From: Pseudomonadota bacterium
GTDB lineage: Bacteria > Pseudomonadota > Gammaproteobacteria > Steroidobacterales > Steroidobacteraceae
Length of the DNA stretch: 64,000 bases
Direction: 5' to 3'
Assembly (NCBI GenBank): GCA_947449495.1
Contig: CANFSB010000002.1
Coordinates: forward strand, 1 to 64,000
Position 1 is the first letter of the stretch; each line of letters starts with the position of its first letter. A model generated the notes under the pieces. It had not been told where the DNA came from and searched no databases. It saw nothing but the letters and a program-made list of their open reading frames with translations. This document shows positions 36,219 through 48,900 of this stretch, in pieces. The position numbers and the translations under genes are program-made.

Positions 36219-36815
36219 TCAGAGTTGGAGGGCACTGATCTGCTCGCGGGCGCTTTGCATGGCCGCTATCGAAACGGCTTGACCCATGGCCAGCCCTTCG
36301 GCGCGTACCGTGGTGACATCAGTTAGACCAATGAATGCCAACATGCGCATCAGCCAAGGCAGTTGAGGATCCTCGTTTGCGGCATAGATGCCGCCGCGCG
36401 CCAGAGCCAGGTACACCTTCTTGCCGGTGAGCAAACCTTGCGGGCCGTTTTCGGTGTACTGAAACGTGACGCCGGCGCGAGCAACTGCATCAAACCAACC
36501 CTTAAGCTGTGCAGGTACCGCGAAGTTGTACATCGGTACGCCAATGACCACGAAATCCGCAGCCTGCACTTGGGCGATGGCCTGGTCAGTGCGGTCCACC
36601 AGGGCCTGCTGCGCGCTGCTGCGTTGCCCAACCGGCGCGAAGTGGGCCCCTAAAAACCCGTTATCCAAGAGGGGCAGCGGGCTGGAGCCAACGTCTAGCA
36701 GCTGGATAGGGCAGGTGGGGTTTGCGTCGTGCAGTCTGGCAACAATTTCGCTGGCCAGTGCCGATGAGGCGGAGTCTGCGCCGCGGATGCTGGCGTTGAT
36801 CTGAAGAATGCTCAC
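36219..36815 (-). CDS. azoR: FMN-dependent NADH-azoreductase
   Basis: A 198-aa flavodoxin-fold quinone/azo reductase. It shows the phosphate-binding loop NASIRGADSASSALA, MYNFAVPAQLKGWFDAVARAG, and ALARGGIY, all typical of AzoR. It reduces quinones or azo compounds by two electrons from NADH. The start is GTG with GGAGG just upstream. It forms an operon with pirin and is divergent from the giant RTX gene. Confidence 0.9.
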   Translation of the reverse strand: MSILQINASIRGADSASSALASEIVARLHDANPTCPIQLLDVGSSPLPLLDNGFLGAHFAPVGQRSSAQQALVDRTDQAIAQVQAADFVVIGVPMYNFAVPAQLKGWFDAVARAGVTFQYTENGPQGLLTGKKVYLALARGGIYAANEDPQLPWLMRMLAFIGLTDVTTVRAEGLAMGQAVSIAAMQSAREQISALQL

Positions 36816-36990
36816 ATGTCCTCCATTGCGTAACTCCTACATTCTAAGGCTGTTGCAGGGCACAGGGTGAGGGTCACGGCACTCAATTACTGTAAAAAAC
36901 TGAGAACTGGCTCGGGGCGACCGGGGCCTCGCTACAGCGACCATCCACGCTATTACCGGCATTGCGCCGCAGCTTGGATATGGCACAACT
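36816..36990. other. Divergent intergenic region upstream of the giant RTX gene
   Basis: These 175 bp should hold promoters for azoR and the RTX gene. I see an AT-rich patch at about 36886-36903 (AATTACTGTAAAAAACT) but no confident -35/-10 pair, no hairpin, and only a weak purine stretch (GGATATGG) before the ATG at 36991. Confidence 0.4.
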
Positions 36991-39900
36991 ATGGCTCGCA
37001 CCGACGCATCGGCTACACCTGACACCGGCCTGTTGAAACTCGCGTTTCGAAAAGCAGACGTCAGTCGCCTTTCAGTTGTGGGTACCGATCTTGTCCTGGT
37101 GATGAAGGACGGATCGCAACATGTGCTGCAAGACATGGGCTTGCAGGCCATGACGCGCCCGGATCTGCGGGTGCAATTTGCCGATGGTTCGGCCGATGTC
37201 AGTGACCTGCTGGCTCAGGCTGGTCCCATCAGCCTTGCCAAGGTGGTGGCCGAGGTTGCCGTGTCTACAGGAGACGGCGATCCGCTTCTCAAAACCAAGG
37301 CGTCAGCAGCCGAAGTGTCTGCCGATGCATTGGCGACCAGTGATGCCACAGCAGCTCCGCCTGCTGCACCGGCCTTGGCCGGTATTGTCACGGCAGATCT
37401 GTCGGTGAAATCCGCTGCTGCTAGCACCAACTTCAAGAGCGATGCCCCTCCGGTCACTGTGACGCCGCGCATCGATGCGGCAGCGTCAACTTCTACACCT
37501 TCGACGCCAGCGCCACCGGTGCCGCCTCCGCCGGTCGAGACCATCAGCATCAATGTGGCGTGGACTAACGTCACCGGTCAGACGCAGAACGCGGGTGCGG
37601 ATAAAACCACAATCATGGGCACGGGCGGCAGTGCGCGCTCGGCTACCGATACGTCTGCGGCGGCTCAATCCGAGCCTGAGACCATTACGGGTACCGCCGG
37701 TGTGGATATCATCACGGGTGACGACCCGGCTGCATTGGGTAGCGGCTTTGCGCGTGTGCTCACCCTGCAGCTGGGTGCCAGCCATGAGTTGACACTGACA
37801 TCGTTGCTGATCAAGGGCATTCCAAGTGATTGGAAGATCGTCGGTGCGACGCAGGTTGGCAGTGATTGGAAAGTGGACCTGACACCGGAAATCATCGCGG
37901 CCAACAAGGTCACGCTGACTGTGCAGTATCCCGTGTTGGCAGATGGCGCCGGGACGGGCGACAAAACCTTTGATCTGTCGATCGAAGCTGAAGGGTCGAC
38001 CGACCAAGGCAGCATCAACGGCGTGCTGGCGATACCGGCTGTCGTACGCGATGTGCAGGGTCCGGGCGACATGGTCTATGCCTCTGGAGGCAAGACTGGT
38101 GTGGTGTTTGCTGCCTATGGTTTGGGCGATGTTATTTATGCCGGCGCCGGTAACGATACCGTATCCGGTGGCATCGGCCACGACCGCATCTATGGCGAAG
38201 CTGGTAACGATAAGCTCGATGGTGGCGCCGGCAACGACACATTGGATGGTGGCGCTGGTGCCGATGAACTTATCGGTGGCACAGGCAAAGATGTGGCTAC
38301 CTACATGGCTTCTGCTGCTGGTGTGCGCATCGACTTGACCGCCGGCACGGCTGCCGGTGGTGACGCCGAGGGCGACAAGCTAAAAGAAATAGAGAGCCTG
38401 GTTGGGTCGCAGTTTGCCGATGTGCTGCAGGGTAGCGTCGATGCCAACGTCCTGGACGGCCAGGCTGGCGATGACCTGCTTGAAGGACGCGCCGGAGCCG
38501 ATACGCTGATTGGTGGCGAGGGTTTTGATACGGCGGACTATGCGGCGTCTTCTGCCGGCGTCACCGTAAGTCTAGTAACGGGCGATGGCGTGGGTGGCGA
38601 TGCCGAAGGCGACAAACTCAGCGGCATTGAGTCGCTCATTGGTTCCGCTTTTGCAGACAAGCTCACTGGCGATACCAAGGCCAACCTTTTGCGCGCTGGA
38701 GCTGGTGACGACACGCTGGTGGGTGGTGCGGGAGCCGATACGCTCTATGGCGGCGATGGAATCGATACGGTGTCTTATGCGGATTCCGCAGCAGCGATTG
38801 ATGTCGGTCTGGACAGCAGTACTACACATGGTGGTGATGCCGAAGGTGATCGGCTCTTCGAGATCGAAAATGTGGTCGGTTCTAAATACAACGACCAGAT
38901 CAGCGGTAACTCGCTGGCCAATATCCTCGATGGTGGTGACGGTGACGATTGGCTTGAGGGCGGTGCCGGTGCCGACTCATTAATAGGTGGCGATGGCACT
39001 GACACGGCCAGTTATCTGGAATCTCGTGCGGCCGTGGTGGCCAGCCTAGCTGATGCGACGGTCAATACCGGTGAGGCCAAGGGCGACAGCTACACCAGCA
39101 TCGAAAATTTGGAAGGTTCGGAGTACGGCGACAAGCTGCTTGGCGACTCAAAGTCAAACGTACTCATTGGCAATGCCGGCGATGACACCCTAAGCGGTGG
39201 TGCCGGTGACGATACGCTGATCGGCGGTGTGGGTGCCGATCAGCTCGATGGTGGTGAAGGCATAGATCTGGTCAGTTATTCCGATGCAGTGGTCGGTGTT
39301 ACCGCCAGTCTCGAAACCGGTGGTACGCGTGGCGATGCAGACGGTGACCGCTATAGCGGCATCGAAAATTTGCTCGGCAGCCGCTATTCCGACTCGCTCA
39401 GTGGCGATGCCGCGGCCAACGTACTCGAGGGTGGTCGTGGCAACGACACCCTGTCTGGCGGCGGCGGCGCAGACAAACTACTGGGTGGTACCGGATTCGA
39501 CGTGCTCAGTTATGTCGGTGATGTCACGGGTGTCACGGTCAATTTGGAAGCGGGCACTGCCGATGGTGGTGAAGCGACCGGCGACACGATGGAAGGCATT
39601 GAAGGTGTTTGGGGCGGCAGTGGCAACGATAGGCTTATAGGCGACAGCTATGCCAACGAGCTACTGGGCTATGCCGGCAACGACACGCTGATTGGCGGTG
39701 GCGGTGACGACACAGTGATGGGCGGTGCAGGCGATGACCTGCTCACTGGTGGCACCGGTGCGGACGTGCTGGACGGTGGCGAAGGCGTTGATCTTGCCAG
39801 CTATGCCGCAGATACCGCTGGCATCATTGTGGATCTTGCGCGCGGCACTGGCGTGGGTGGTGAGGCTCAGGGTGACGTGCTGTCAGGCATCGAGAATGTC

Positions 39901-42900
39901 ATCGGTGGGTCCGGTAGCGACATCCTTGTGGGCACTGCGGCCGTAAACCGTCTTGAGGGCGGTAAGGGCGATGACCTTTTGGAAGGTGGCGCTGGTGGCG
40001 ATGAGCTGCTCGGCGGCGATGGCAACGACACGGCAGCCTATCGCGGTGCAGCGACGGGCGTGTTGGCTAACTTAGCTGATCAATCCGCCAACACCGGCGA
40101 TGCCGCAGGGGATAAATACAGCAGCATCGAGAACCTGATCGGCTCGGCCTTTGACGACGTGTTAATTGGCGACGCCGGCGATAACAACCTGCAGGGTGGC
40201 GGTGGTAACGATCGCCTCACAGGTGGTGTGGGCGCCGATACCCTGGCCGGTGGCGAGGGTAGCGACTGGGCCTTGTATGGCACCTCTGCGCAAGCTGTGA
40301 CTGTCGATCTGACGGCGGGTCTGGGACTGGGTGGCGATGCCGAAGGCGATAAGCTATCGAGCATCGAAAACGTGCAGGGAACTGTTGGCGCAGACGTGCT
40401 CATGGGCAGTGCTGCCGCCAATATTCTTATCGGTGGCCAAGGCGACGATCTCATCGAGGGTCGCGCCGGTGCCGATCTGCTCGACGGTGGGGACGGTGTT
40501 GATACGCTTTCCTATGAGCATGCTGGCTCTGGTGTTGCCGCAAGTCTTACTGCGGGCACCGGTACCGTAGGCGATGCCGCCGGCGACGTGTTGCTGGGCT
40601 TTGAGCACCTGGTGGGCTCGGCATATGCCGACGCGCTGACCGGAGACGCTGGTGCCAATCGCATCCTTGCGGGCGACGGTGATGACACGCTGGAAGGCAT
40701 GGCGGGAGCTGACACTCTGGTGGGTGGTACCGGTAGTGACACCGCAAGCTATGCCACTGCTGGCTCGGCGGTGGTTGCAAGCCTTGCCGTGCCTGTCAAT
40801 AACACCGGGGATGCCGCGGGTGACCGCTATGACAGCATCGAGAACCTCGCCGGATCTGCCTTTGATGACCGATTGACCGGCGATGCGGGTAACAACGTCA
40901 TCGATGGCGGTGCAGGCAATGACTTCCTGATCGGCGGCGCCGGTGGCGATGCGCTGAACGGTGGTGATGGCATTGATACTGTCAGCTATGCCGCAGCGGC
41001 GGGCGCGGTATCCGTCAACTTGGCCACGGGTAAGGGCGTTGGCAGCGATGCCAGCGGTGACACGCTGGATCAGGTCGAGAATCTGATTGGTTCGGGTTCT
41101 TCGGATCTGCTGGTTGGCTCCAATGTTGCCAACCGTTTTGAAGCAGGTGCGGGCGACGATACGCTCGATGGTGGTGTCGGTGCGGACACGCTTATCGGCT
41201 CACTGGGTGACGACGTCTATGTGGTCGACAACAGTGGCGATCAAGTTATTGAGGCCTTCGAAGAAGGCACGGACAGTGTGCGCTCTTCGATCAGCTATGC
41301 GCTGACAGACAACGTTGAGAACCTGGAGCTGACCGGTAGCGGCGATACCAGCGGCATTGGCAACGTGCTGGCCAACAATATCAAGGGCAATACCGGCAAT
41401 AACCTTCTCGATGGCGGCAGCGGGGCAGACACCATGGTCGGTGGGGCCGGTGATGACACCTATAGGGTGGAGTCTACGGGTGACCTGGTCATCGAAGATG
41501 AAGGCGGCGGCACAGATAGCGTCATATCGTCTATCAGCTACAAGCTGACGGCAAACGTTGAGAACCTGACCCTGACGGGCAGCGCAAATCTGACTGGTAT
41601 CGGTAACGAGCTGGCCAATCAGATCACCGGTAACGCTGGCGACAACCTTATCGATGGCGGCGCTGGTGCCGATACCATGGCAGGCGCCGCTGGCGACGAT
41701 ACCTATATTGTCGACAACCTCGGGGACCGGGTCATTGAGGCGAGCGCCGAAGGCACAGATACAGTGCTTTCAAGTGTGAGTTTTGTTCTGGGACAGAACA
41801 TCGAAAACCTGCTGATGACTGGCACTGGCAACATCAGTGGTGTCGGCAACGTCCTTGCAAACGTCATTACAGGCAATAGCGGCAACAATTTCATTGATGG
41901 CGGCGCGGGTGCCGACAGTATGGCCGGTGGCTTGGGTGACGATAGCTACGTAGTGGACGGCCTTGGCGACCAGATTACAGAGCTCAGTGACGAAGGCGTC
42001 GATCTAGTGCTGTCGTCTATTGACTATACGCTGGGCATAAACCTGGAGAACTTGACTCTCACAGGCGCCAATAACCTAAATGCTATCGGTAATAGCGTTG
42101 ACAACGTCATTACGGGCAATGATGGCAACAACGTACTGGACGGCCGGGCAGGCGCAGACACCATGGCGGGCGGCGCTGGTGACGACACCTATTACGTGGA
42201 CAATACACGCGATCGCGTTATTGAACAGGCCGACTCCGGTGTAGACAACGTGCTATCCAGTGTGACCTTTGCACTCGGCGCAAACATAGAAAACATCACG
42301 CTGACTGGCTTCGGCAATATCGACGCTACCGGTAATGAGCTGAACAATCGGATCGTTGGCAACAGCGGCAACAATATCCTCGATGGCGGACTTGGCGCAG
42401 ACACCCTGATCGGTGGCCTCGGTGACGATATCTATGTCATCGACAATAAGGGCGATCTGGTGCAAGAGAGCTTTGGCGAGGGCACTGACACAGTGCGTTC
42501 GTCCATCAGCTATCTGCTGGGCTCCAGTATCGAAAACCTGGCGCTGACAGGCAATGGCAACATTGACGGCACTGGCAATGAGCTGGCCAATGTCATCGAT
42601 GGCAACGCCGGCAATAACGTTCTGGATGGCGCTCTTGGCGCTGACAGCATGGCCGGTGGCGCTGGCGACGACAGCTATTACGTTGACGACCTGCGCGACT
42701 CGGTAACCGAAGGCGTTGGTGCGGGCATTGACACCGTCTATTCGTCTGTGGATTACAGCCTGGGCGCCAACGTCGAAAACCTGACGTTGACCGGCTACGG
42801 CAATATCAGCGGCACAGGCAATTCGCTGGCAAACGTCATCATCGGCAACTCTGGCAACAATGTTTTGGATGGTGGGTTTGGCGCGGACACGCTCATTGGC

Positions 42901-45900
42901 GGTGCGGGCAACGACATCTACATTGTGGATAACTCCGCTGATGTCGTCATAGAGCAGGCGGGGGAAGGCACGGATCTGGTTCGATCGTCCGTGAGTTATG
43001 CCTTGAGCAGTACGCTCGAGAACCTGACTTTAACCGGTGGTGCAGATATCAATGCCACCGGTAACAGCGGCGCAAATATCCTTATCGGTAACGATGGCGC
43101 CAACCTCATTGATGGCGGCTTGGGTGCCGACACAATGGCCGGTGGTGGTGGAGATGATATCTATGTCATCGACAGCGTGGGCGATGTTGTCTCCGAAGCT
43201 GCCGGCGCTGGTGTCGATACCGTTCGCTCTGCGATCAGCTATGCCTTGACTGCAAACGTAGAGAATCTCGAGCTTTTAGGCGCCGAGAACCTCGGGGGAA
43301 CTGGCAATACGCTGGCCAATCAACTGACCGGCAATGCTGGCAACAACTTGTTAGATGGCGGCATTGGCGCAGACACCCTCAGCGGCGGTCTGGGTGATGA
43401 TCTATATGTGGTCGACAATGCGGGTGATCGCGTTGTCGAGGCGTTCGGCGAAGGCGCCGATCTGGTGCGAGCGTCGGTCAGTTACACACTGACTGATAAC
43501 GTGGAGAACCTCGAGCTGACTGGCTCAGACAACCTCAACGCCACTGGAAATCAGCTTGCAAACAGCCTTAGTGGCAACGAAGGCAACAATATTCTTGATG
43601 GTGGCGCTGGATCCGACACCATGGCTGGTGGCGCCGGCGATGACACCTATGTGGTTGACAGCGCCGGCGACGTGGTTCGTGAGGCCGGTGGTGAAGGTAA
43701 CGATACGGTCCAGTCTAAGGTCAGCTATGTACTGACCTCCAATGTCGAGAATCTGGAGCTGACCGGCACCGGTAACACCAATGCAACCGGCAACGTCTTA
43801 GCAAATCGTCTGACCGGCAACACTGGCGACAATATTATTGATGGTGGACTCGGTGCGGACACCATGATTGGTGGCGCCGGCAATGACATCTATGTCGTCG
43901 ACAATACGGGCGATGCTGTCGTAGAGACTCCTGGAGAGGGTGCCGATCTGGTGCGAGCCAGCGTGGACTTCACGCTGGCTGAAGGCATAGAAAACCTCGA
44001 GCTAACTGGCGATGGGGATCTGCACGGCACAGGAAACAGTGATCGCAATCTGATCACTGGCAACGTAGGCAACAACGTGCTGGATGGCGGCGCAGATATC
44101 GACACGCTTGCCGGCGGCGCCGGTGACGACATTTACTACGTGGACAACACGGCCGATGTGGTAATTGAGACCGCCGGTAATGGAACAGACACTGTGTTTT
44201 CCAGCGCGACTTACACGTTGGCCGGCAACATTGAAAACCTCAACCTGATCGGTGGCGCGAATATCAGCGCCACTGGCAACTCGCTGGCCAATCAGATAAC
44301 AGGCAACAGCGGTAGCAATCGCATCGATGGCGGTGCTGGTGCGGACACCATGTCCGGCGGACTGGGTGACGATACCTATGTAGTGGACAACATCAACGAT
44401 ATCGTGGTTGAGAACGCCAACGAAGGCCGCGACACCGTACGTTCCAGCATCAGCTATACCCTGGGTGACAACCTGGAAAGTCTGCTGCTGACTGGTTCAG
44501 CGAACATTGATGCGACGGGTAACGAACAGGCCAACGCCTTAACAGGCAACGCAGGTCGCAATGTGCTCAACGGTGGCTTAGGCGCCGATACCATGGCCGG
44601 CGGCGCTGGCAACGATACGTATTACGTCGATGATATCGGTGATGTCGTGACCGAGAACGCCAATGCCGGAACCGACACAGTGATCACCGCCTTGAGCTAC
44701 ACGCTTGGCAAAAACGTCGAAAACCTTATCCTTACTGGGTCGGCCAGCGTCAACGCCACGGGCAATGAGCTTGCCAATCAGCTGACCGGCAACAGCCGCG
44801 ACAACATTCTAAATGGCGGTCTGGGCGCCGATACGATGACCGGCGGTTCGGGTAACGATACCTATTACGTCGACAACACGGGTGACGTGATTATTGAAAG
44901 CACGTCGGTCAGCGGCGGCTTTGATACGGTTAGCGCTAACGCGACGTATACGCTCAGCGAGGGCCTAGAGTCCCTGACCCTGACGGGTACTGCAGACATC
45001 AATGGTAAGGGCAATTCAGCGGCCAATCTGATTACCGGCAATGACGGTAATAACGTACTAGATGGTGCAGCAGGCGCCGACACATTAGTTGGTGGCCAAG
45101 GCAACGATACCTATGTAGTAGACAACCCTGGCGACGTGATGAGTGAGGGGGCCGATGCGGGCATCGACACCGTACGCACCAACATGACATGGACGTTGGC
45201 CGAGAATTTCGAAAATCTAGAATTGACTGGTCTTGAGGACCTGAATGGAACGGGTAATTCCGCAGCCAACTCGCTGACCGGCAACGCTGGCAACAATATC
45301 CTCGACGCAAAGCTGGGTGCTGACACCATGGCCGGCGGCGCAGGCGACGACACCTACTATGTCGACAACATCAATGATGTTGTTAGCGAAGTGGAAGGCG
45401 AAGGCAGCGATACGGTCTACAGCAGCGTCAGCTACCGTTTAGGTGCTGCAGTTGAGCGGCTGGTGCTGACCGGTTCAGGCGATCTGAATGCGACGGGTAA
45501 TGAGATTGGTAACAACATTACCGGTAACAGCGGTGCCAATCGTATTGACGGTGGCGGTGGTGCTGACACCATGTCGGGTCTTGGTGGAGACGATATTTAT
45601 TACGTCAACAATACTGGTGACGTGGTTATTGAACAGGACGGCGGTGGCACAGATACCGTGCGCTCTGAGGTCAGCTATACGCTGGGTTCCTATGTTGAGA
45701 ACCTCGAGCTGCAGGGCACCGGCAATCTGTCGGGTACCGGCAATGCGCAGGACAACCGCATTGTGGGGACCTCGGCTAACAACCTGCTCAACGGTGGCGG
45801 TGGTGCCGATACGCTGATTGGCGGTTTTGGCAACGACACTTTCATTGTCAATGACAGTCGCGTGGTCGTCCAGGAGAACTCCGGCGAGGGCACCGACCTG

Positions 45901-48900
45901 GTGCGCAGCAGCGTCAGCTACACCATTTTGGCCGGTGTCGAAAACCTTGAGCTAACTGGTACGGACAATATTTCCGGCACTGGTAATGAAGACGCTAACC
46001 AGCTGATTGGCAATGACGGCAACAACACACTCGATGGCGGCATGGGTGCCGACACGATGGCCGGTGGACTGGGCAATGACACCTACATCGTTGATGACAT
46101 CAATGATGTTGTCTCTGAAGGCCTCAACGAAGGTCGCGACTTGGTTAAGGCCAGCATCAGCTACCAGGTGGGGCCCAACATTGAGGACCTTACCCTGACG
46201 GGGGTGTCCAGCATCAACGGCACCGGCAGTGACGTCGACAACATCCTGCGCGGCAATGCCGGCAGCAACGTGCTTGACGGACGCGAAGGTGCCGACAGCA
46301 TGTACGGCGGCGCCGGCAGCGACACCTACATAGTAGACAATTTAGGTGACGTTGTTGTTGAGCTGGCGTTGGAAGGCACTGCAGATACCGTCAATGCTTC
46401 TGTGTCCTATTCGCTAGCCGCACAAGTCGAGAATTTGATTCTTACGGGCACCGACAGCATCAACGCGACGGGCAATGAGCTGGACAACCAGCTCACCGGC
46501 AACAGCGGCGACAACCGTTTAGACGGTGGCGTTGGGGCTGATGCCATGGCCGGCGGGCAGGGCAACGACTGGTATGTGGTCGACAACGAGCTGGACACGG
46601 TGACTGAGGGTGTGGATGCGGGGACCGATACCGTGCAGACCCAGCTTAGCTACACACTGGGCGCCAACGTCGAAAATTTGCTATTGACCGGCGCAGACAA
46701 CGTGTCGGGCACCGGTAACGCATTGGCCAATGACATCCGAGGCAACAGTGGCAACAATCGCTTAGATGGTGGAACTGGCGTTGACACGCTGACAGGTGGC
46801 TTGGGCGACGACACTTATCAGGTGGATGACACGCTGGATCAAGTTGTCGAATTGGCGGGCTTGGGCACTGGGCGCGACACGGTCAACTCCACGGCAACCT
46901 GGAGTATGTCTGCCAATGTGGAGGTGCTCAACCTTCAGGGCACAGACAACACCGATGCCACCGGCAATGAACTAGACAACGTTATCACCGGCAACATTGG
47001 CAATAACGTCATCGATGGCGGGGCGGGTGCTGATTCCATGACCGGCGGTCAGGGCGACGACCAGTACGGGGTCGATAATGTTGGAGACGTCGTTACCGAG
47101 CTGGCCAGTGAGGGTATGGATACTGTTCGCAGCAGCATTTCTTATGCGCTGACGGCGAATGTTGAGAACCTGACGCTGACCGGTGAGAGTGACCTGAACG
47201 GCACTGGCAATGACCTGGCCAACCGGATTCTGGGAACCGCTGGCGCCAACGTGCTCGACGGTGGTGCTGGCAACGACACGCTGATCGGCTACCGTGGCGA
47301 CGATATCTATATTGTAGATTCTTCTTTGGATGTGGTAGTCGAGGCGGTGGACGCCGGCTACGACATCGTTCGCTCCAGTGCCAACTATGCGCTCAGTGGC
47401 AATATTGAGCAGCTAGAGTTAACCGGCACTGGCAATATTAACGGCACAGGTAACGATCTCAATAACATCATCAATGGCAACAGTGGCAACAACTGGTTGG
47501 ACGGCGGTGCAGGCGATGACACGCTAACTGGTGGCGCTGGCGATGACACCTATGTGGTCGACAGTGTTGGGGACCTACTGATAGAAACCGGTGGTGGTAA
47601 CGACACCGTGCGCTCATCCATCACTTGGGCGTTGGGCACTACGTTCGAGAACCTTACGCTGATTGGCACTGCCAATATCGATGCAACAGGCACCACGGGT
47701 GCCAACATCATTATCGGCAATGACGGCAACAACGTCATAGCCGGATTGGGCGGGGCGGACACGCTGCTTGGCATGGGTGGTAATGACACCTTCGTTGCGC
47801 CCAATCTTGCCTTTGCATCGCTGGATGGCGGCACAGGCTTTGACATCCTCAAGGCCAACGGCCTTGGGCTGAACAATCTGTCACAAATTTCGGGCAAGAC
47901 GCTGGGCTTGGAACAACTGGATATCAGTGGTGGATCCCAAGAGATCCTCAACATCAGCAAAGTGGATGTAAATGCTGCAGGCTTTGTGGGCAAGTCTGCG
48001 ACCCCGACTGGCGGCTACTACCTCGAGATTGCAGCAGATGGCAGTACTGGTGTGCTTGGCGCTGCGAGCCGTGACGTCATTTTGCTGGATCAAACTCAAT
48101 ACAATTACGTTGCAAACCAGACTGGGGCTGCAACGGTCAGCTTGGGCGGTAGCGGTTCGGTAGCAACGGTCTATACGGCAGTAGATGCCAGCAAGCCCGG
48201 GCTTGCCATCGACAACAACGCGCTGGTCCTGCCCAATGCCGATAACCTCACCAATATTTGGGGTCGTGTTGCGGATCCGGGAGGCCTTGCGCCGCCTTTG
48301 TTGATTGGTATGTCGACTTGGCTTGATGGCACCGACATCGACGGCGATGGCGTGGTTGAAGGCTTGGGCGAAAGCGGGCTGGTAGCAGGCACAGCCAATG
48401 TTGCCGCCGGTACGGCGAACCTGTCGGTGTGGGTCGACAAGAGCGGTGCGGGTAACGTGTTTACCCAGAATGCGCTTGCCTGGGACCCTACGCTCAAGGT
48501 CAACGCCGTCAACGGTCTTGCCTCAGTGACCTTTGATGGCAATGACCTGTTGGGTTCTTCTTTGTCCTTCGGCGCCAGTTACACCATCTTTGCGGTCGGC
48601 TCCATGACCGGCACCCAGAACGGGCGGCTGGTCAACGGCACCGGGCAGGTCATTGTGGGTTGGCATGGCGGTCAGCAAGATCGCTACTACGACAACAACT
48701 GGATCAACTACGGCACGCCTGTTGTGGCTGGGGTGGCCAAACTCTATACCGCAGAAAGCACTGTTATCTCTACACCCACCGGTAGCGTGGTTACGGGCGC
48801 GTTGTATAGCAACGGTGTACTGATCCCGTCTGATAGCGGCAATGCCTCTAGCAGTAACGCCGGTGTGCTCTATTTGGGTGGCACTTCCGGTTTCACTGAA

